A stretch of 64,000 nucleotides of DNA. Origin: Spartobacteria bacterium (GTDB taxonomy: Bacteria > Verrucomicrobiota > Verrucomicrobiia > Chthoniobacterales > UBA10450). The notes under the pieces are model-generated. The model saw only the letters and a program-made list of their open reading frames with translations. It made no database searches and was not told the origin of the DNA. The position numbers and the translations under genes were made by a program. Shown here in pieces: positions 20,601 through 29,690 of the stretch (positions are counted from its first letter, which is position 1; every line of letters begins with the position of its first letter). Where the stretch lies: assembly GCA_003169695.1 (NCBI GenBank), contig PNAS01000077.1, positions 1 to 64,000 on the forward strand, read 5' to 3'.

Positions 20601-20952
20601 TCTCCAGCGGCGTGGCGATAGTGTTCGCCATCGTTTCCGGATTCGCGCCGGGATAAGAAACCGTTACCGAAATGACCGGATAATCCACGGCGGGAAGGTC
20701 GTTCACGGCGAGCTGCTTGTAGGTGAGAGTACCGAAGACGATCATCGAGACCGTCAACAACGTAGTCATCACCGGCCGCCGAATGAACGGCTCGGATAGG
20801 CCGGAAGAGAACTGTGCAAGCTTGCCCGCTAGAGTTTTCCCACCCTCGGGCGCATGACTCTTCGCTCCGCGGCCGTCGCGATTTTCTAGCGCATCCTCGC
20901 GGGCGCCATCCTGCTGCGGTGGCTCGTCGCCATCGTGAGATGAATCGCTCAT
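17626..20952 (-). CDS. RND multidrug efflux transporter, inner-membrane permease (HAE1/AcrB-like)
   Basis: FIRRPVMTTLLTVSMIVFGTLTYKQLAVNDLPAVDYPVI..., classic RND motifs. The likely start is the internal Met at 20952 (MSDSSHDGDEPPQQ), just downstream of the adaptor stop. Confidence 0.95.
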   Translation of the reverse strand: MSDSSHDGDEPPQQDGAREDALENRDGRGAKSHAPEGGKTLAGKLAQFSSGLSEPFIRRPVMTTLLTVSMIVFGTLTYKQLAVNDLPAVDYPVISVTVSYPGANPETMANTIATPLEKQFTQIPGLTLTTSSSTQGNTSITLQFDLSKGIDAAATDVQSAIQRASGQLPNDLPSPPTFIKTNPNDQAVTYLALTSDTLTDGDLYKYATTQVQQRINILPGVSQVNVYGVKGAIRIKANPGALASRNLTLDDLSTAIKASTAYSGAGQLDGKTRSFVLNPNGQIGDSEGYRNIIIARGKDNSPVYLRDVATVVDGVQDERLVRHFFARGFNPPASTIVLAVSRQAGANAVAVAQSVNDLLPQLRLELPGSIQLIPTFDRSLTIVHSVSDVQATLFIAFVLVILVIFMFLGRAADTLIPVVALPLSLLITFLAMWALNYSINNLTLMAMTLAIGFLVDDAIVFLENVVRRAEHGESIYTATLNSAGEISFTILSMTLSLAAVFIPLAFMPGLLGRIFREFSVTIIVAIFASGLVSLTLTPLMCARLLAERGPGHPKTWTERVIGRLFERIVRSYGRTLDWFLDHGWLAVPIVIACVFGVWFFFKELPFTLLPTGDSGVIRGFFIVQEGASPQQQRQLQDKLDPILQANKGVDKYFTIAGRAGPPGVFTVLFLKDAKDRVGIEEVAADVRKAVSQIPGVFPTLNPSPVLQINIGAAGSQFGRYSYVLSGINPDEVYAAADAFGAKLRSYDGFVAPPRSDLFRNTPNVDINIDRDRASLFGVSTTKLETLLRSAYSQNYVYLIKQADDQYQVILEVDDRERAIPEDLARIYVKPDGGTALVPVRTLTKSVTKLGLQSVNHLNQFTSVTFGFDTKPGVALGDVTAFIQKTAAETLPPTVKGELQGEGLVLQQLFQALPFLVLAALFVMYVILGILYESYVHPITVLSALFPAVVGGLLTLWLFRSTLSLYSVIGLFLLMGIVKKNGIMIVDFALHRLDEGYDRRSAIHEASIERFRPIIMTTLAALMGAVPLALGYGADGSSRRPLGLVIVGGLIISQLITLYITPVIYLALEWFQERVLDKVPFLRSGHMHHEADTGKPGLGPKEPAPVGAG

Positions 20953-20959
20953 TGAAAAC

Positions 20960-22183
20960 TCAATTGACCGTCTTGTCGTTCGCCGGACTCGCTCCCTGCT
21001 CAACCTCGCGGGCGGCGACTTTGGTGCCCGGGGCGAGTTGCAATTGGCCGGCCACAACCACGGTTTCGCCGGGATTCACGCCATTCGTAATCACGGTGAG
21101 CTCGCCCTGACGCTGCCCCGGCTTCACCTGACGGAGATCAAGCGTCGAATCCGATTTGACCACGAAAATATACGGTCCGTTTTGACCAATCTGCACCGCG
21201 CCACTTGGGACGAGTTTCGAATTTTTCAGGACATCGAGGACCAGACGGACATGGACGAACTGTGATGGCCAGAGCGCCCGGTCCGGATTCGGCGTCACCC
21301 CGCGCGCCTTGACCGTTCCGGAGCCGGGCTGAACCGCATTGTCGATAAAGGAAAGGGTTCCTTCCCGGGGCGTGAACTGGTCGCCCTCAGCATCGGTCAT
21401 CACCTTTACGTTTGGACCTCCCAGATATTGTCGCACCAAAGGAAGATCGGGTTCCGCTACGGTAAAATCGGTGTAGATCGGATCGATGCCTTGAATGGTA
21501 ACGAGGACGGCCCCCGCGCCTGCGCTACTACCGCCCACGATGTTTCCCACGTCCACCTGGCGGAGCCCGGTTCGGCCATCGATGGGCGAGCGAATGTTAC
21601 AGTAATCAACGTTCACCTGTGCCGCGGCCACGGCGCCCTCGGCGCTTTTTACCTTGGCTTCGTCGTTGTTCACCGTGCCCTGCGCCGTATCGAAATCTTG
21701 CGGCGAAGTGACGCCTTTCGACCGGAGGTCCTGCTGGCGCTTGAGCGTGATTTGATCGAGGACCAATTGCGACTTTGCTTGCGCAAGCTGACCCAGGGCC
21801 TGCACGAGCACCGCTTCGTAAGGGCGGGAGTCAATCGTGAAAAGGGAATCGCCTTTTTTTACGTCAGCTCCATCCTGAAAATTGCGGGCCGTGATCTGGC
21901 CGCTCACTTGCGCCTGCACCTGGACGGTTTCAAACGCGGTGCACGTTCCAATCTCGTCGAGGTAAAGCGGAACATCTTTCTGTATCACCTTCGCTACATC
22001 CACCGGCCGCGGCGGTGGCGTTGGCACAGGTTTTTGCCTGCCGGTAAACGCTCGCAAGAGCAGGAGCAAGAGGACGAGAGCAATGATCCCTCCAAAAATA
22101 TAGACACGTTTACGCCCGAAGCGGTGTTCGAGATGCCCGACCGCTTCACGCGTCGCGACGTTGACCCGGGTCATTGTTGTCAT
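20960..22183 (-). CDS. RND efflux periplasmic adaptor (MdtA-like membrane fusion protein)
   Basis: VDVAKVIQKDVPLYLDEIGTCTAFETVQVQAQVSGQI..., CNIRSPIDGRTGLRQVDVGNIV. Confidence 0.94.
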   Translation of the reverse strand: MTTMTRVNVATREAVGHLEHRFGRKRVYIFGGIIALVLLLLLLRAFTGRQKPVPTPPPRPVDVAKVIQKDVPLYLDEIGTCTAFETVQVQAQVSGQITARNFQDGADVKKGDSLFTIDSRPYEAVLVQALGQLAQAKSQLVLDQITLKRQQDLRSKGVTSPQDFDTAQGTVNNDEAKVKSAEGAVAAAQVNVDYCNIRSPIDGRTGLRQVDVGNIVGGSSAGAGAVLVTIQGIDPIYTDFTVAEPDLPLVRQYLGGPNVKVMTDAEGDQFTPREGTLSFIDNAVQPGSGTVKARGVTPNPDRALWPSQFVHVRLVLDVLKNSKLVPSGAVQIGQNGPYIFVVKSDSTLDLRQVKPGQRQGELTVITNGVNPGETVVVAGQLQLAPGTKVAAREVEQGASPANDKTVN

Positions 22184-22187
22184 TGCA

Positions 22188-22682
22188 TTAGTTTCTCGAT
22201 GCTACGTTTCGGCGGCCGATCGTGGCGCGGCCGTTTTTCACGGTGCCCGCGGGTTCGTCCGCTTTCTTCCGGATCTGCGTGAGCACGCGGATACACGCGT
22301 CAAGATCGTGCGGCGGAACATTTTCTATGAGTTCGTGGCGCAATCCGTGCGCGGTGTTAAAAATTTCTTCGAGGACCGCTTTCGAGCGACGCTGGAGATG
22401 GACGATTTTGCACCGCCGGTCGTTGGGCGATTCTCGCCGCTTAATCCAACCGTCCTCCTGGAGCCGGTCGAGCAGACCAGCGAGCGTGGGTTCTTCAATG
22501 CCCATCCGATCAGCGATTTCCTTTTGCGTGAGTTTGTTCCCACCCTGCGAAACGTGAATGAGCGTGCGCCACTTACCCTGGCTCAAGCCGAGCGGGCGCA
22601 GACGCTGATCGAGCTTGGTGCGCCAGGCACGAGCGGTGCCGAAGAGCAAAAGACCGAACTCATTAGTGTTAGTTGGGGGCAT
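22188..22682 (-). CDS. MarR-family transcriptional regulator
   Basis: LSQGKWRTLIHVSQGGNKLTQKEIADRMGIEEPTLAGLLDRLQEDGWIKRRESPNDRRCKIVHL wHTH. Confidence 0.92.
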   Translation of the reverse strand: MPPTNTNEFGLLLFGTARAWRTKLDQRLRPLGLSQGKWRTLIHVSQGGNKLTQKEIADRMGIEEPTLAGLLDRLQEDGWIKRRESPNDRRCKIVHLQRRSKAVLEEIFNTAHGLRHELIENVPPHDLDACIRVLTQIRKKADEPAGTVKNGRATIGRRNVASRN

Positions 22683-22693
22683 GCCGGGAATTG

Positions 22694-22707
22694 GTTAGCG
22701 TGCTAAC
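22694..22707. promoter_or_regulatory. Candidate MarR operator
   Basis: Perfect inverted repeat GTTAGC-GT-GCTAAC, 11 bp upstream of the marR start codon. Confidence 0.6.
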
Positions 22708-22772
22708 GAATGCCGCTTCACCGGAGTTGTCAAACGCTGGCTGACCCGCGTGCTCCAGCTCTTGACTCGCTC

Positions 22773-24215
22773 TTATGGATTCCCGTCGCTCACTTTCGCA
22801 AGTATTACCGTTCGTTTTCGGTAATCGGTCACGGTGAATATGGGCCGCGCGTGCAGAGGCGCCCATCGTTCGGTTTCCAGGACTTGCCGCTCCTGCTCAG
22901 GTTGGATCAACACATAGCGCGCACTCAACGGCAAGTCATCGATGCGACTCACGTAGACGAGGCGCGATCTTATATAGAACAGGAACGGCTGATAATCGGG
23001 ATCGATGGCGTAAAGCGGCTCCGATCTTGGCACGAGCGCGTCGATTTGCGCCGCGATCGGTTTCACCTTTGACCGCTGTTGCAAGGCTGGAACCACCGCA
23101 ACCGCGTAGAGGCAGATCGCAATTCCAGCGGCGATCGCTGTGGAGATCACGAGCCGAAATCTTCGCCTCGCGGGAGGAATTTGCGGCGCACGCCACCAGG
23201 CTGGCAACCGAATCTCGCTTGCCGTCAGCGTCATCGCCACCAGCCATGCGGCCGGAACCAAAACCGGCATCGAATAACGGGGGAGCGCTCCCGGCAACAA
23301 ATTCACAACTAGAAAGGGAACAGCACAGCCCCAGGTTAGCGAGCGTAACAGGTTCGTTTCACTCGGCGTTGATAACTCCGCTCCTCGAACTAATGGCAAC
23401 AATAAGGTCCAAGGCAGAAAGTAAGCGAGACCGCGGGGAATATTCAGCAGCCAGCTGCCGAGCTTGAAGTCATCGCCGGTGAGACGGCCGGTGAGTTGAA
23501 TCGACCAAGTTTGAGTGAGATTCGCGCCACGGATTGCCTGCCAGTATGGAACGGCCCAGGCCGCGAAGATTCCAAGCACGATCAGAATCCCAGCGAGATG
23601 CGCCGGATGCCGAAGCTTCCGCAGCTCCCCTGCCCCATAAAGAACGGCAACGACGACTGCATAGAAAAAGAGCAAATGCACCGGTCCTTTCGCGAGCACA
23701 CCAAGCCCCAGAAAAACCGACGACACCATCCACGTGAGCCACGGTGACCGCCGTTGATGCCACCAGCTAAGCCAGCAGATCATGGCGACGCCGAAGAGCG
23801 ACACGTAGAGCGCTTCAATTTCAATCAGCCGCCCTTTTTCGATCATTCCGAAATTCGTCATCCAGATCAGGGCGGCGATCACAGATCCGTTCGCGCCTAG
23901 ACTCGCGCGCGCCACGGTGACAAAAGCTAGCGCGACCGCGAGAACGCAGAGGACCGACGGCAAGCGTGCCGTCCATTCGTTGCGATGTCCCGTTGCCCCA
24001 AAGGAAGCGGCCACCAGCCAATTCACCAGCGGCGGCTTGCGATAATACGGCTCGCTCCCAACTTGCGGAATGAGGAAGTTGCCCGTCTCGAGCATCGTGA
24101 CCGCCGGCAAAATGCGGCGTCCTTCTTCTCCCTTGATCTCCAACGAACCGAGCGCGGGGAGATAAATCGCGGCCCAGCACATTACCACGAGCAAGAAGTT
24201 GGCGGCGCGGGACAT
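22773..24215 (-). CDS. Glycosyltransferase family 39 / ArnT-like membrane protein
   Basis: 480 aa, multi-TM; LGSLEIKGEEGRRILPAVTMLETGNFLIPQVGSEPYYRKPPLVNWLVA. Confidence 0.88.
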   Translation of the reverse strand: MSRAANFLLVVMCWAAIYLPALGSLEIKGEEGRRILPAVTMLETGNFLIPQVGSEPYYRKPPLVNWLVAASFGATGHRNEWTARLPSVLCVLAVALAFVTVARASLGANGSVIAALIWMTNFGMIEKGRLIEIEALYVSLFGVAMICWLSWWHQRRSPWLTWMVSSVFLGLGVLAKGPVHLLFFYAVVVAVLYGAGELRKLRHPAHLAGILIVLGIFAAWAVPYWQAIRGANLTQTWSIQLTGRLTGDDFKLGSWLLNIPRGLAYFLPWTLLLPLVRGAELSTPSETNLLRSLTWGCAVPFLVVNLLPGALPRYSMPVLVPAAWLVAMTLTASEIRLPAWWRAPQIPPARRRFRLVISTAIAAGIAICLYAVAVVPALQQRSKVKPIAAQIDALVPRSEPLYAIDPDYQPFLFYIRSRLVYVSRIDDLPLSARYVLIQPEQERQVLETERWAPLHARPIFTVTDYRKRTVILAKVSDGNP

Positions 24216-24421
24216 GGTAAGGCTGAACGTCCAACCCGCCTACGCCGAAAGCTTCGGCGTGGCAAGCATCCACCTGTCTCGCCTTCGGTCGCCGCGGGCG
24301 ACCGAAGGAAGAACGTCCAACGCTCCATTGCCCACGGTAGGTGTATTTCACGCGCCGCCGAGGAAGCGCTTGGCGCGCAGGAGACCAAACCGCACGATTC
24401 GCTGTAACGGGCCGCGCAGCC

Positions 24422-24448
24422 GGGCGATTTGAGGTCAACCGCCCCTAC
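24422..24448 (-). repeat. GTAG-headed imperfect palindrome (REP-like)
   Basis: Minus strand GTAG-GGGCG-GTTGACCTCAAAT-CGCCC. Confidence 0.4.
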
Positions 24449-24570
24449 CTCTGTGCAGCATTCCCAACTTGACGAAAGGCCCTTGGAAAATTAAAGTGAG
24501 CGCCTAGTCCGCGCTGATTGGGGTGGGAGCTGGTGTCCCACTCTTTTTAGTCTGCGGGCTAGATGTTTTT

Positions 24571-25824
24571 ATGAACGCCGAGTTTATTGCCATGCTGGAT
24601 TACCTAGAACGGGAGCGCGGGATCAAACGCGAGATCCTGCTCGAGGCCGTCTCCAACGCCCTTCTTTCGGCGTCCAAAAAAAGCGTGAGCGCGTCGCGCG
24701 ACCTCCGCATCGATATCAATCCGAAAACGGGGGAGATCCGCGCGCTGGCGAAGTTGCTCGTGGTTGAGGACGTCGCGAACCCGGCTGACGAAATTTCGCT
24801 TTCGAAGGCCCGCAAGGTCAACCCGGACGCGGCTGTTGGTGGTGAAGTGGAAGTGGAAGTGACCCCCAAGAATTTCGGACGCATCGCCGCGCAGACCGCG
24901 AAGCAGGCCATGATGCAGCGCATCCGCCAGGTGGAGAAGGAAATGATTTACGAGGAATTCAAGGATCGCGCGGGCGAGATCGTCAGCGGCACGGTCCGCC
25001 GCTTCGATCGCTCCGATGTGATTCTCGATCTCGGGAAATTCGAGGCGATCATGCCGCAGCGGGAGCGCGTCGTGGTCGAGGATTACAACGTCGGTGATCG
25101 CCTGCGCGCCTACGTCGTCGCGGTGGAAAATGGAATTCGCGGACCGGAGATTATTGTCTCGCGCAGCCACCCGAATTTCGTGCGCCGGCTTTTCGAACTC
25201 GAAGTAAGCGAAATCAATGATGGCACCGTCGAGATCCGCGGCATCGCACGCGAAGCCGGCTATCGGACAAAAATTGCGGTCACGAGCGCGAACGAAAAAG
25301 TGGATCCAGTCGGCGCTTGCGTCGGAATGCGCGGGTCGCGGGTGAAAAACATCGTTCGCGAGCTGAACAACGAGAAAGTCGACATCATCCGCTGGAGCTC
25401 CGACCCGAAGGAATTTGTACTTGAAGCGCTCAAACCCGCCAAGGTGAAAAACCTCGTTTTCGATACCGAGAAGAAGAGCGTCCAGGTTTCCGTCGATGAA
25501 GATCAGCTTTCGCTCGCGATCGGGAAGAAAGGCCAGAACGCGCGCTTGACGTCGCGCCTCACCGGATGGGAAATCAACATCGACCGCGACACGTCGGCGA
25601 CCCATGCGGTCGAACAGAAAGTCGCGCAAGCGGCACAAGCTCTGAGCGGGGCGCTACCGATTACGGACGAGCAGGCATTGATGCTCGTGAAATCCGGCTT
25701 CACCAATCTCGAAGGATTGCGCGACGCGGCGGTCGAGGATCTGGTCGAGATTCTTTCCGTGGATGAAGCGAAGGCGCGTGAAATTCATGAGGCCGTTCAT
25801 CAGGAGAGTCCGGCCGCACAGTAA
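24571..25824 (+). CDS. nusA: Transcription termination/antitermination factor NusA
   Basis: MNAEFIAMLDYLERERGIKREILLEAVSNAL..., S1 and KH domains (ACVGMRGSRVKNIVRELNNEKVDII). Start chosen at 24571 rather than 24523. Confidence 0.96.
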   Translation: MNAEFIAMLDYLERERGIKREILLEAVSNALLSASKKSVSASRDLRIDINPKTGEIRALAKLLVVEDVANPADEISLSKARKVNPDAAVGGEVEVEVTPKNFGRIAAQTAKQAMMQRIRQVEKEMIYEEFKDRAGEIVSGTVRRFDRSDVILDLGKFEAIMPQRERVVVEDYNVGDRLRAYVVAVENGIRGPEIIVSRSHPNFVRRLFELEVSEINDGTVEIRGIAREAGYRTKIAVTSANEKVDPVGACVGMRGSRVKNIVRELNNEKVDIIRWSSDPKEFVLEALKPAKVKNLVFDTEKKSVQVSVDEDQLSLAIGKKGQNARLTSRLTGWEINIDRDTSATHAVEQKVAQAAQALSGALPITDEQALMLVKSGFTNLEGLRDAAVEDLVEILSVDEAKAREIHEAVHQESPAAQ

Positions 25825-25873
25825 ACTGGTTTGCCGCTAATCAGCCAGCCAAGACGATTTTTCAGCAACACAA

Positions 25874-28162
25874 ATGCCAACGAAAACGACGACCAAGACC
25901 GTAGCGCGCAAGTCCGCGACCGCTCGCAAACCGGTCAAGGCGGCCGCTCCGGTTAAAGCAGCGCATGAGCCGAAGCGCAAAGAGGCGAAGAGCGCCAAGA
26001 TAGAAGCGCCCGCGAAACCGGAGCACCCGTCGCTGGCGACGGCAACTACGCGGACGCGCTCTGACCGCGAACCCGCCACGTCGCAGGCTGAACACGCTCC
26101 CAAACTGGTCCCACCTCCGCCACCAACAGCGAAACCAGTGCTGGAAACCGTTTCGCTGATTGAAGAAAAAAAAACGCGGCCGAAACGCGCGGATGGCGAC
26201 GCCGCCACCAAGCGCTCGTTCCTGCCACCCATCTCCCGCATTCGCGCAACGGAAGACCCCCCCGCCGTAGCAGTCGCCCCATCGGTTGTTCCGGCGCCGG
26301 CTGCTCCGTCCGCCACGCAATCAACTGAAGGTTTGGCGCCAGGCACGGCGCCTGCCTCGACTGAAGCTGAAGGCGAGGCGCAAAAGATCATTCACATCAA
26401 GCCGCCGATCGTCGTCAAGGATTTGGCGCTGCAGCTCGGTCTGAAGAATTTCCAGCTCATCAAAGAGCTGATGGCCGACTTTAACATTTTCGCGAGCGGA
26501 CCTCAACAAACGGTCGAGCCGGACATCGCAACTCAGATTTGTGCCAAGCACGGCTTCGTTTTCGAAATGGAACGCCGCGAGAAAGGCGGCGGCGTCCACA
26601 AAGTCGAGCAAGTCGTCGTTGCGCCGCCTCCGCCGGTAATCGAGAAGAAAGAGGAACTCAAAACACGCGGCCCGATTATCACGTTCATGGGTCACGTCGA
26701 TCACGGCAAGACGTCGCTCATGGATGCGATTCGCAAGACGCGGGTCGCGGCGGGCGAAGCCGGCGGAATCACACAACACATCGGCGCTTACACCGTTGAT
26801 TACAAAGGCTCGCGCATCACGTTTCTCGACACACCCGGCCACGCCGCTTTCACCGCGATGCGGGCCCGCGGGGCACATGTAACCGACATCGTGGTCCTCG
26901 TTGTCGCGGCGGATGACGGATTGATGCCACAAACGCTGGAAGCGATCAGCCACGCGAAAGCCGCACCGCATGTGAAGATCATGGTCGCGATCAACAAGAT
27001 CGATTTGCCGTCAGCAAACGTCGATCGGGTCAAGAAGCAGCTGCAAGACCGGGAACTTTCTCCGGAGGATTGGGGCGGCGACACGATCGTGTGCGAAGTC
27101 TCCGCCACCAAGGGCACGGGGATCGATCATCTTCTCGAGATGATGGCGCTGCAGGCCGAAGTAATGGAATTGAAAGCGTCGCCGACCGCGACGCCGCGCG
27201 GCACCGTCATCGAAGCGCAGGTCGAGCCCGGCCGCGGACCGACCGCCACCGTCATCGTGCAGATGGGCACCCTCAAAACCGGCGATCCGTTCATTTGCGG
27301 CGACTACGGCGGCAAGATCAAATCGTTGATGGACGATCGGGGCAAACCGATCAAGGAAGCGGGCCCTTCCACGCCGGTAAAGGTGCTGGGCTTCAGCGGC
27401 CTTCCGCAGGCGGGGGATGAATTTCTGGTGATGGAATCCGAGCGCTCCGCGAAAACCTTGAGCGAAGAACGCCTCCTCGAGCGGCGTGCGGATAAGTTGA
27501 GCGTACCTCAACGCGCTACGCTCGAAAGTTTGCTCGAAGCCGCAGACGGCAAGAAACATCTGCGCATCGTTTTGAAATGCGACGCGCAAGGTTCGCTCGA
27601 AGCGCTGACCGGCGCACTCGATCAAATCGAGAGCAAAAAGATCGACCTTGCGATTGTCCATGCCGGCGTCGGACCGATTTCCGAATCCGACATCCTGCTC
27701 GCAAGCGCGTCGAACGCCGTGGTCGTAGGCTTCAACGTCAAGGTCGAGAGCATGGCCGTGAACGTCGCGAAACGCGAAGGCGTTCAGGTGAAGCTCTATA
27801 GTATTATTTACGAATTGATCGACCAGATGAAGGAAGCGATGGCTGGTCTGCTCGATCCGGAACATCGCGAAACCGTCATCGGTCACGCCGAAGTAAAACA
27901 GATCTTCAAATTAAGCAGAGGCATTGTCGCCGGCTGCCTCGTCACCGATGGTCGGATCGCTCGAACCGCGCGCGCGCGTGTTTTGCGGCGACGCCAGCCG
28001 GTTTACGATGGCGGCTTATCCACGCTGCGCCGTTTTCAGGACGACGTGAAAGAGGTGCGCGTCGGTCTCGAGTGCGGCATCAAGCTCGGTGACTTCAACG
28101 AATATCAAGTGGGCGACATCATCGAGTGCTATCAACTCGAGGCCGTCGCGCAGAAATTGTAG
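25874..28162 (+). CDS. infB: Translation initiation factor IF-2
   Basis: [59 protein letters not shown]. Confidence 0.97.
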   Translation: MPTKTTTKTVARKSATARKPVKAAAPVKAAHEPKRKEAKSAKIEAPAKPEHPSLATATTRTRSDREPATSQAEHAPKLVPPPPPTAKPVLETVSLIEEKKTRPKRADGDAATKRSFLPPISRIRATEDPPAVAVAPSVVPAPAAPSATQSTEGLAPGTAPASTEAEGEAQKIIHIKPPIVVKDLALQLGLKNFQLIKELMADFNIFASGPQQTVEPDIATQICAKHGFVFEMERREKGGGVHKVEQVVVAPPPPVIEKKEELKTRGPIITFMGHVDHGKTSLMDAIRKTRVAAGEAGGITQHIGAYTVDYKGSRITFLDTPGHAAFTAMRARGAHVTDIVVLVVAADDGLMPQTLEAISHAKAAPHVKIMVAINKIDLPSANVDRVKKQLQDRELSPEDWGGDTIVCEVSATKGTGIDHLLEMMALQAEVMELKASPTATPRGTVIEAQVEPGRGPTATVIVQMGTLKTGDPFICGDYGGKIKSLMDDRGKPIKEAGPSTPVKVLGFSGLPQAGDEFLVMESERSAKTLSEERLLERRADKLSVPQRATLESLLEAADGKKHLRIVLKCDAQGSLEALTGALDQIESKKIDLAIVHAGVGPISESDILLASASNAVVVGFNVKVESMAVNVAKREGVQVKLYSIIYELIDQMKEAMAGLLDPEHRETVIGHAEVKQIFKLSRGIVAGCLVTDGRIARTARARVLRRRQPVYDGGLSTLRRFQDDVKEVRVGLECGIKLGDFNEYQVGDIIECYQLEAVAQKL

Positions 28163-28215
28163 CGCGAGCTCCCAGCTTGCGAACCGATCCGACGCAAGCT
28201 GGCAGCTTGCGCTAC
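28159..28215. repeat. BIME-like element: two inverted GTAG-headed hairpins overlapping the infB stop
   Basis: + strand GTAG-CGCGAGCT-CCC-AGCTTGCG, then CGCAAGCT-GGC-AGCTTGCG-CTAC. The TAG of the first GTAG is the infB stop codon. Confidence 0.75.
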
Positions 28216-28223
28216 CTTCTCCA

Positions 28224-28574
28224 ATGAAACATCGATTACTCCGCGTAAACGAACTCCTGAAACGCGAGCTGAGCACGATTATCACTCGCGAAGTTACTTT
28301 CGACGGTGTGCTCGTGACGGTGAATCAGGTGGACGTCACACCTGACCTGAAACACGCGCATGCTTACGTCAGCGTTCTTGGGAAGGAGGGCCAGGCTGCC
28401 GCGATGGCGAAACTCGAAGAGAATCGCGTCGTTCTTCAGACCGCGCTCGCGAAGAGCGTAGTTTTGAAATACACGCCGCACCTCGTCTTCCATCTCGATG
28501 ATTCGATCGAACGCGGTGCACGTGTTTTTGAAATCTTGCAACAAATTGAGACACCGGCCACGGAAACTGAATGA
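28224..28574 (+). CDS. rbfA: Ribosome-binding factor A
   Basis: MKHRLLRVNELLKRELSTIITREV...DLKHAHAYVSVLG...LKYTPHLVFHLDDSIERGARV; ATG at 28224. Confidence 0.93.
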   Translation: MKHRLLRVNELLKRELSTIITREVTFDGVLVTVNQVDVTPDLKHAHAYVSVLGKEGQAAAMAKLEENRVVLQTALAKSVVLKYTPHLVFHLDDSIERGARVFEILQQIETPATETE

Positions 28575-29551
28575 CGCAGTGCACTCTCGCAGAGATCGGT
28601 CGCGTCCTTCGCGCGCATCAGCGGTTTGCTGTTCTTAGCCACGTGCGGCCCGATGGCGATGCGCTCGGCAGCCAGCTCGCACTTGCGCTCTCACTTCAGC
28701 AGCTCGGCAAAGATGTGACTGTTTGGAACGAGGATGGTTTGCTCGAGAAATACAATTTCTTGCCGGGCGGCGAGCGGCTCACACAGCCTCCGCGCGAACC
28801 GCAGGATTTCGATGTCGCTGTCGCGCTCGACACCGCGACCCAGAACCGCCTGGGGACCGCGGGCGAATCGGTTCGCCACGCTAAGACGTGGATCAACATC
28901 GACCATCACCCGAGCAATCCGGGTTATGGCGATCTGGTTTACATTGATCCGACTTCACCCGCCACCGGCCAGATTCTTTTCGAACTGATCCAAAACCAGC
29001 AGCTGCCGATCGACCCCGCCATCGCCGAGAATCTCTTCGTCGCCATTTCGACCGATACCGGCTCGTTCCAATACCCCAACACAACAGCGCGCACTTTTGA
29101 GATCGGCGCCGAATTGGTGCGAGGCGGCGTGGATGTCGGCCGCGTCAGCCAGCTTCTTTACGAGAATTACCCGCGCCGTCGCACGGAGCTGCTCAGAGAA
29201 CTGCTCGGCACGATGCGCTTCGAAGCAGGAGGAAAAATCGCGAGCTTCAGTCTGAGCCTGAAAGTTGCCGCGGATCTTAACGTAAAGCCCGAGGATAACG
29301 AAGGCTTGATCGATCATCTGCGTGCGATTCAAGGAGTAATCGTTGCCGTCTTTTTTGAAGAACTGACCGATGGCAAAGTGCGCGTCAGCATGCGCTCTAA
29401 GAGTGAGGCAGTCGACGTCTCTGCGATCTGCCAGAAGTTTGGCGGTGGCGGACACAAGCTCGCCGCCGGCGCTCGTGTTCGCGGAACGCTCGCCGAGGTG
29501 GAACAAAAAATCCTGGAAGGAATTTGCGATGTCATTGACTGCAACAATTGA
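28571..29551 (+). CDS. nrnA: DHH-family phosphoesterase, NrnA-like (oligoribonuclease/pAp phosphatase)
   Basis: SHVRPDGDALGSQLALALSL, INIDHHPSN, GGGGHKLAAGA; overlaps the rbfA stop (ATGA). Confidence 0.93.
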   Translation: MTQCTLAEIGRVLRAHQRFAVLSHVRPDGDALGSQLALALSLQQLGKDVTVWNEDGLLEKYNFLPGGERLTQPPREPQDFDVAVALDTATQNRLGTAGESVRHAKTWINIDHHPSNPGYGDLVYIDPTSPATGQILFELIQNQQLPIDPAIAENLFVAISTDTGSFQYPNTTARTFEIGAELVRGGVDVGRVSQLLYENYPRRRTELLRELLGTMRFEAGGKIASFSLSLKVAADLNVKPEDNEGLIDHLRAIQGVIVAVFFEELTDGKVRVSMRSKSEAVDVSAICQKFGGGGHKLAAGARVRGTLAEVEQKILEGICDVIDCNN

Positions 29552-29690
29552 TCCGTCAGTTCGCATTCCGGCGGGTGGATCGAGCGCTCCGCCGCTCGAT
29601 GTCAAATTGGCTGCGCAGCCGCAAACGAGAACTCATCGCGCGACGGAGCGCGCGATCCACCTCCGCCTTGGCGATGTCATTGACTGCAAC
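29526..29690. repeat. Perfect 20-bp direct repeat (29526..29545 and 29671..29690) flanking a BIME-containing insert
   Basis: gcgatgtcattgactgcaac occurs at both positions, with 125 bp in between that contains the element at 29574..29662. Confidence 0.95.
29574..29662. repeat. BIME-like element copy A (two inverted GTGG-headed hairpins plus a central hairpin)
   Basis: GTGG-ATCGAGCG-CTCCGC-CGCTCGAT ... GGCTGCGCAGCC ... ATCGCGCG-ACGGAG-CGCGCGAT-CCAC. Confidence 0.9.

Noticed and set aside
24604-25638. 344-aa ORF antisense to nusA
   Set aside because: High-GC codon bias produces long antisense frames; nusA on the plus strand is unambiguous.
26321-27886. Long minus-strand ORFs opposite infB
   Set aside because: infB is certain; these are shadow frames.
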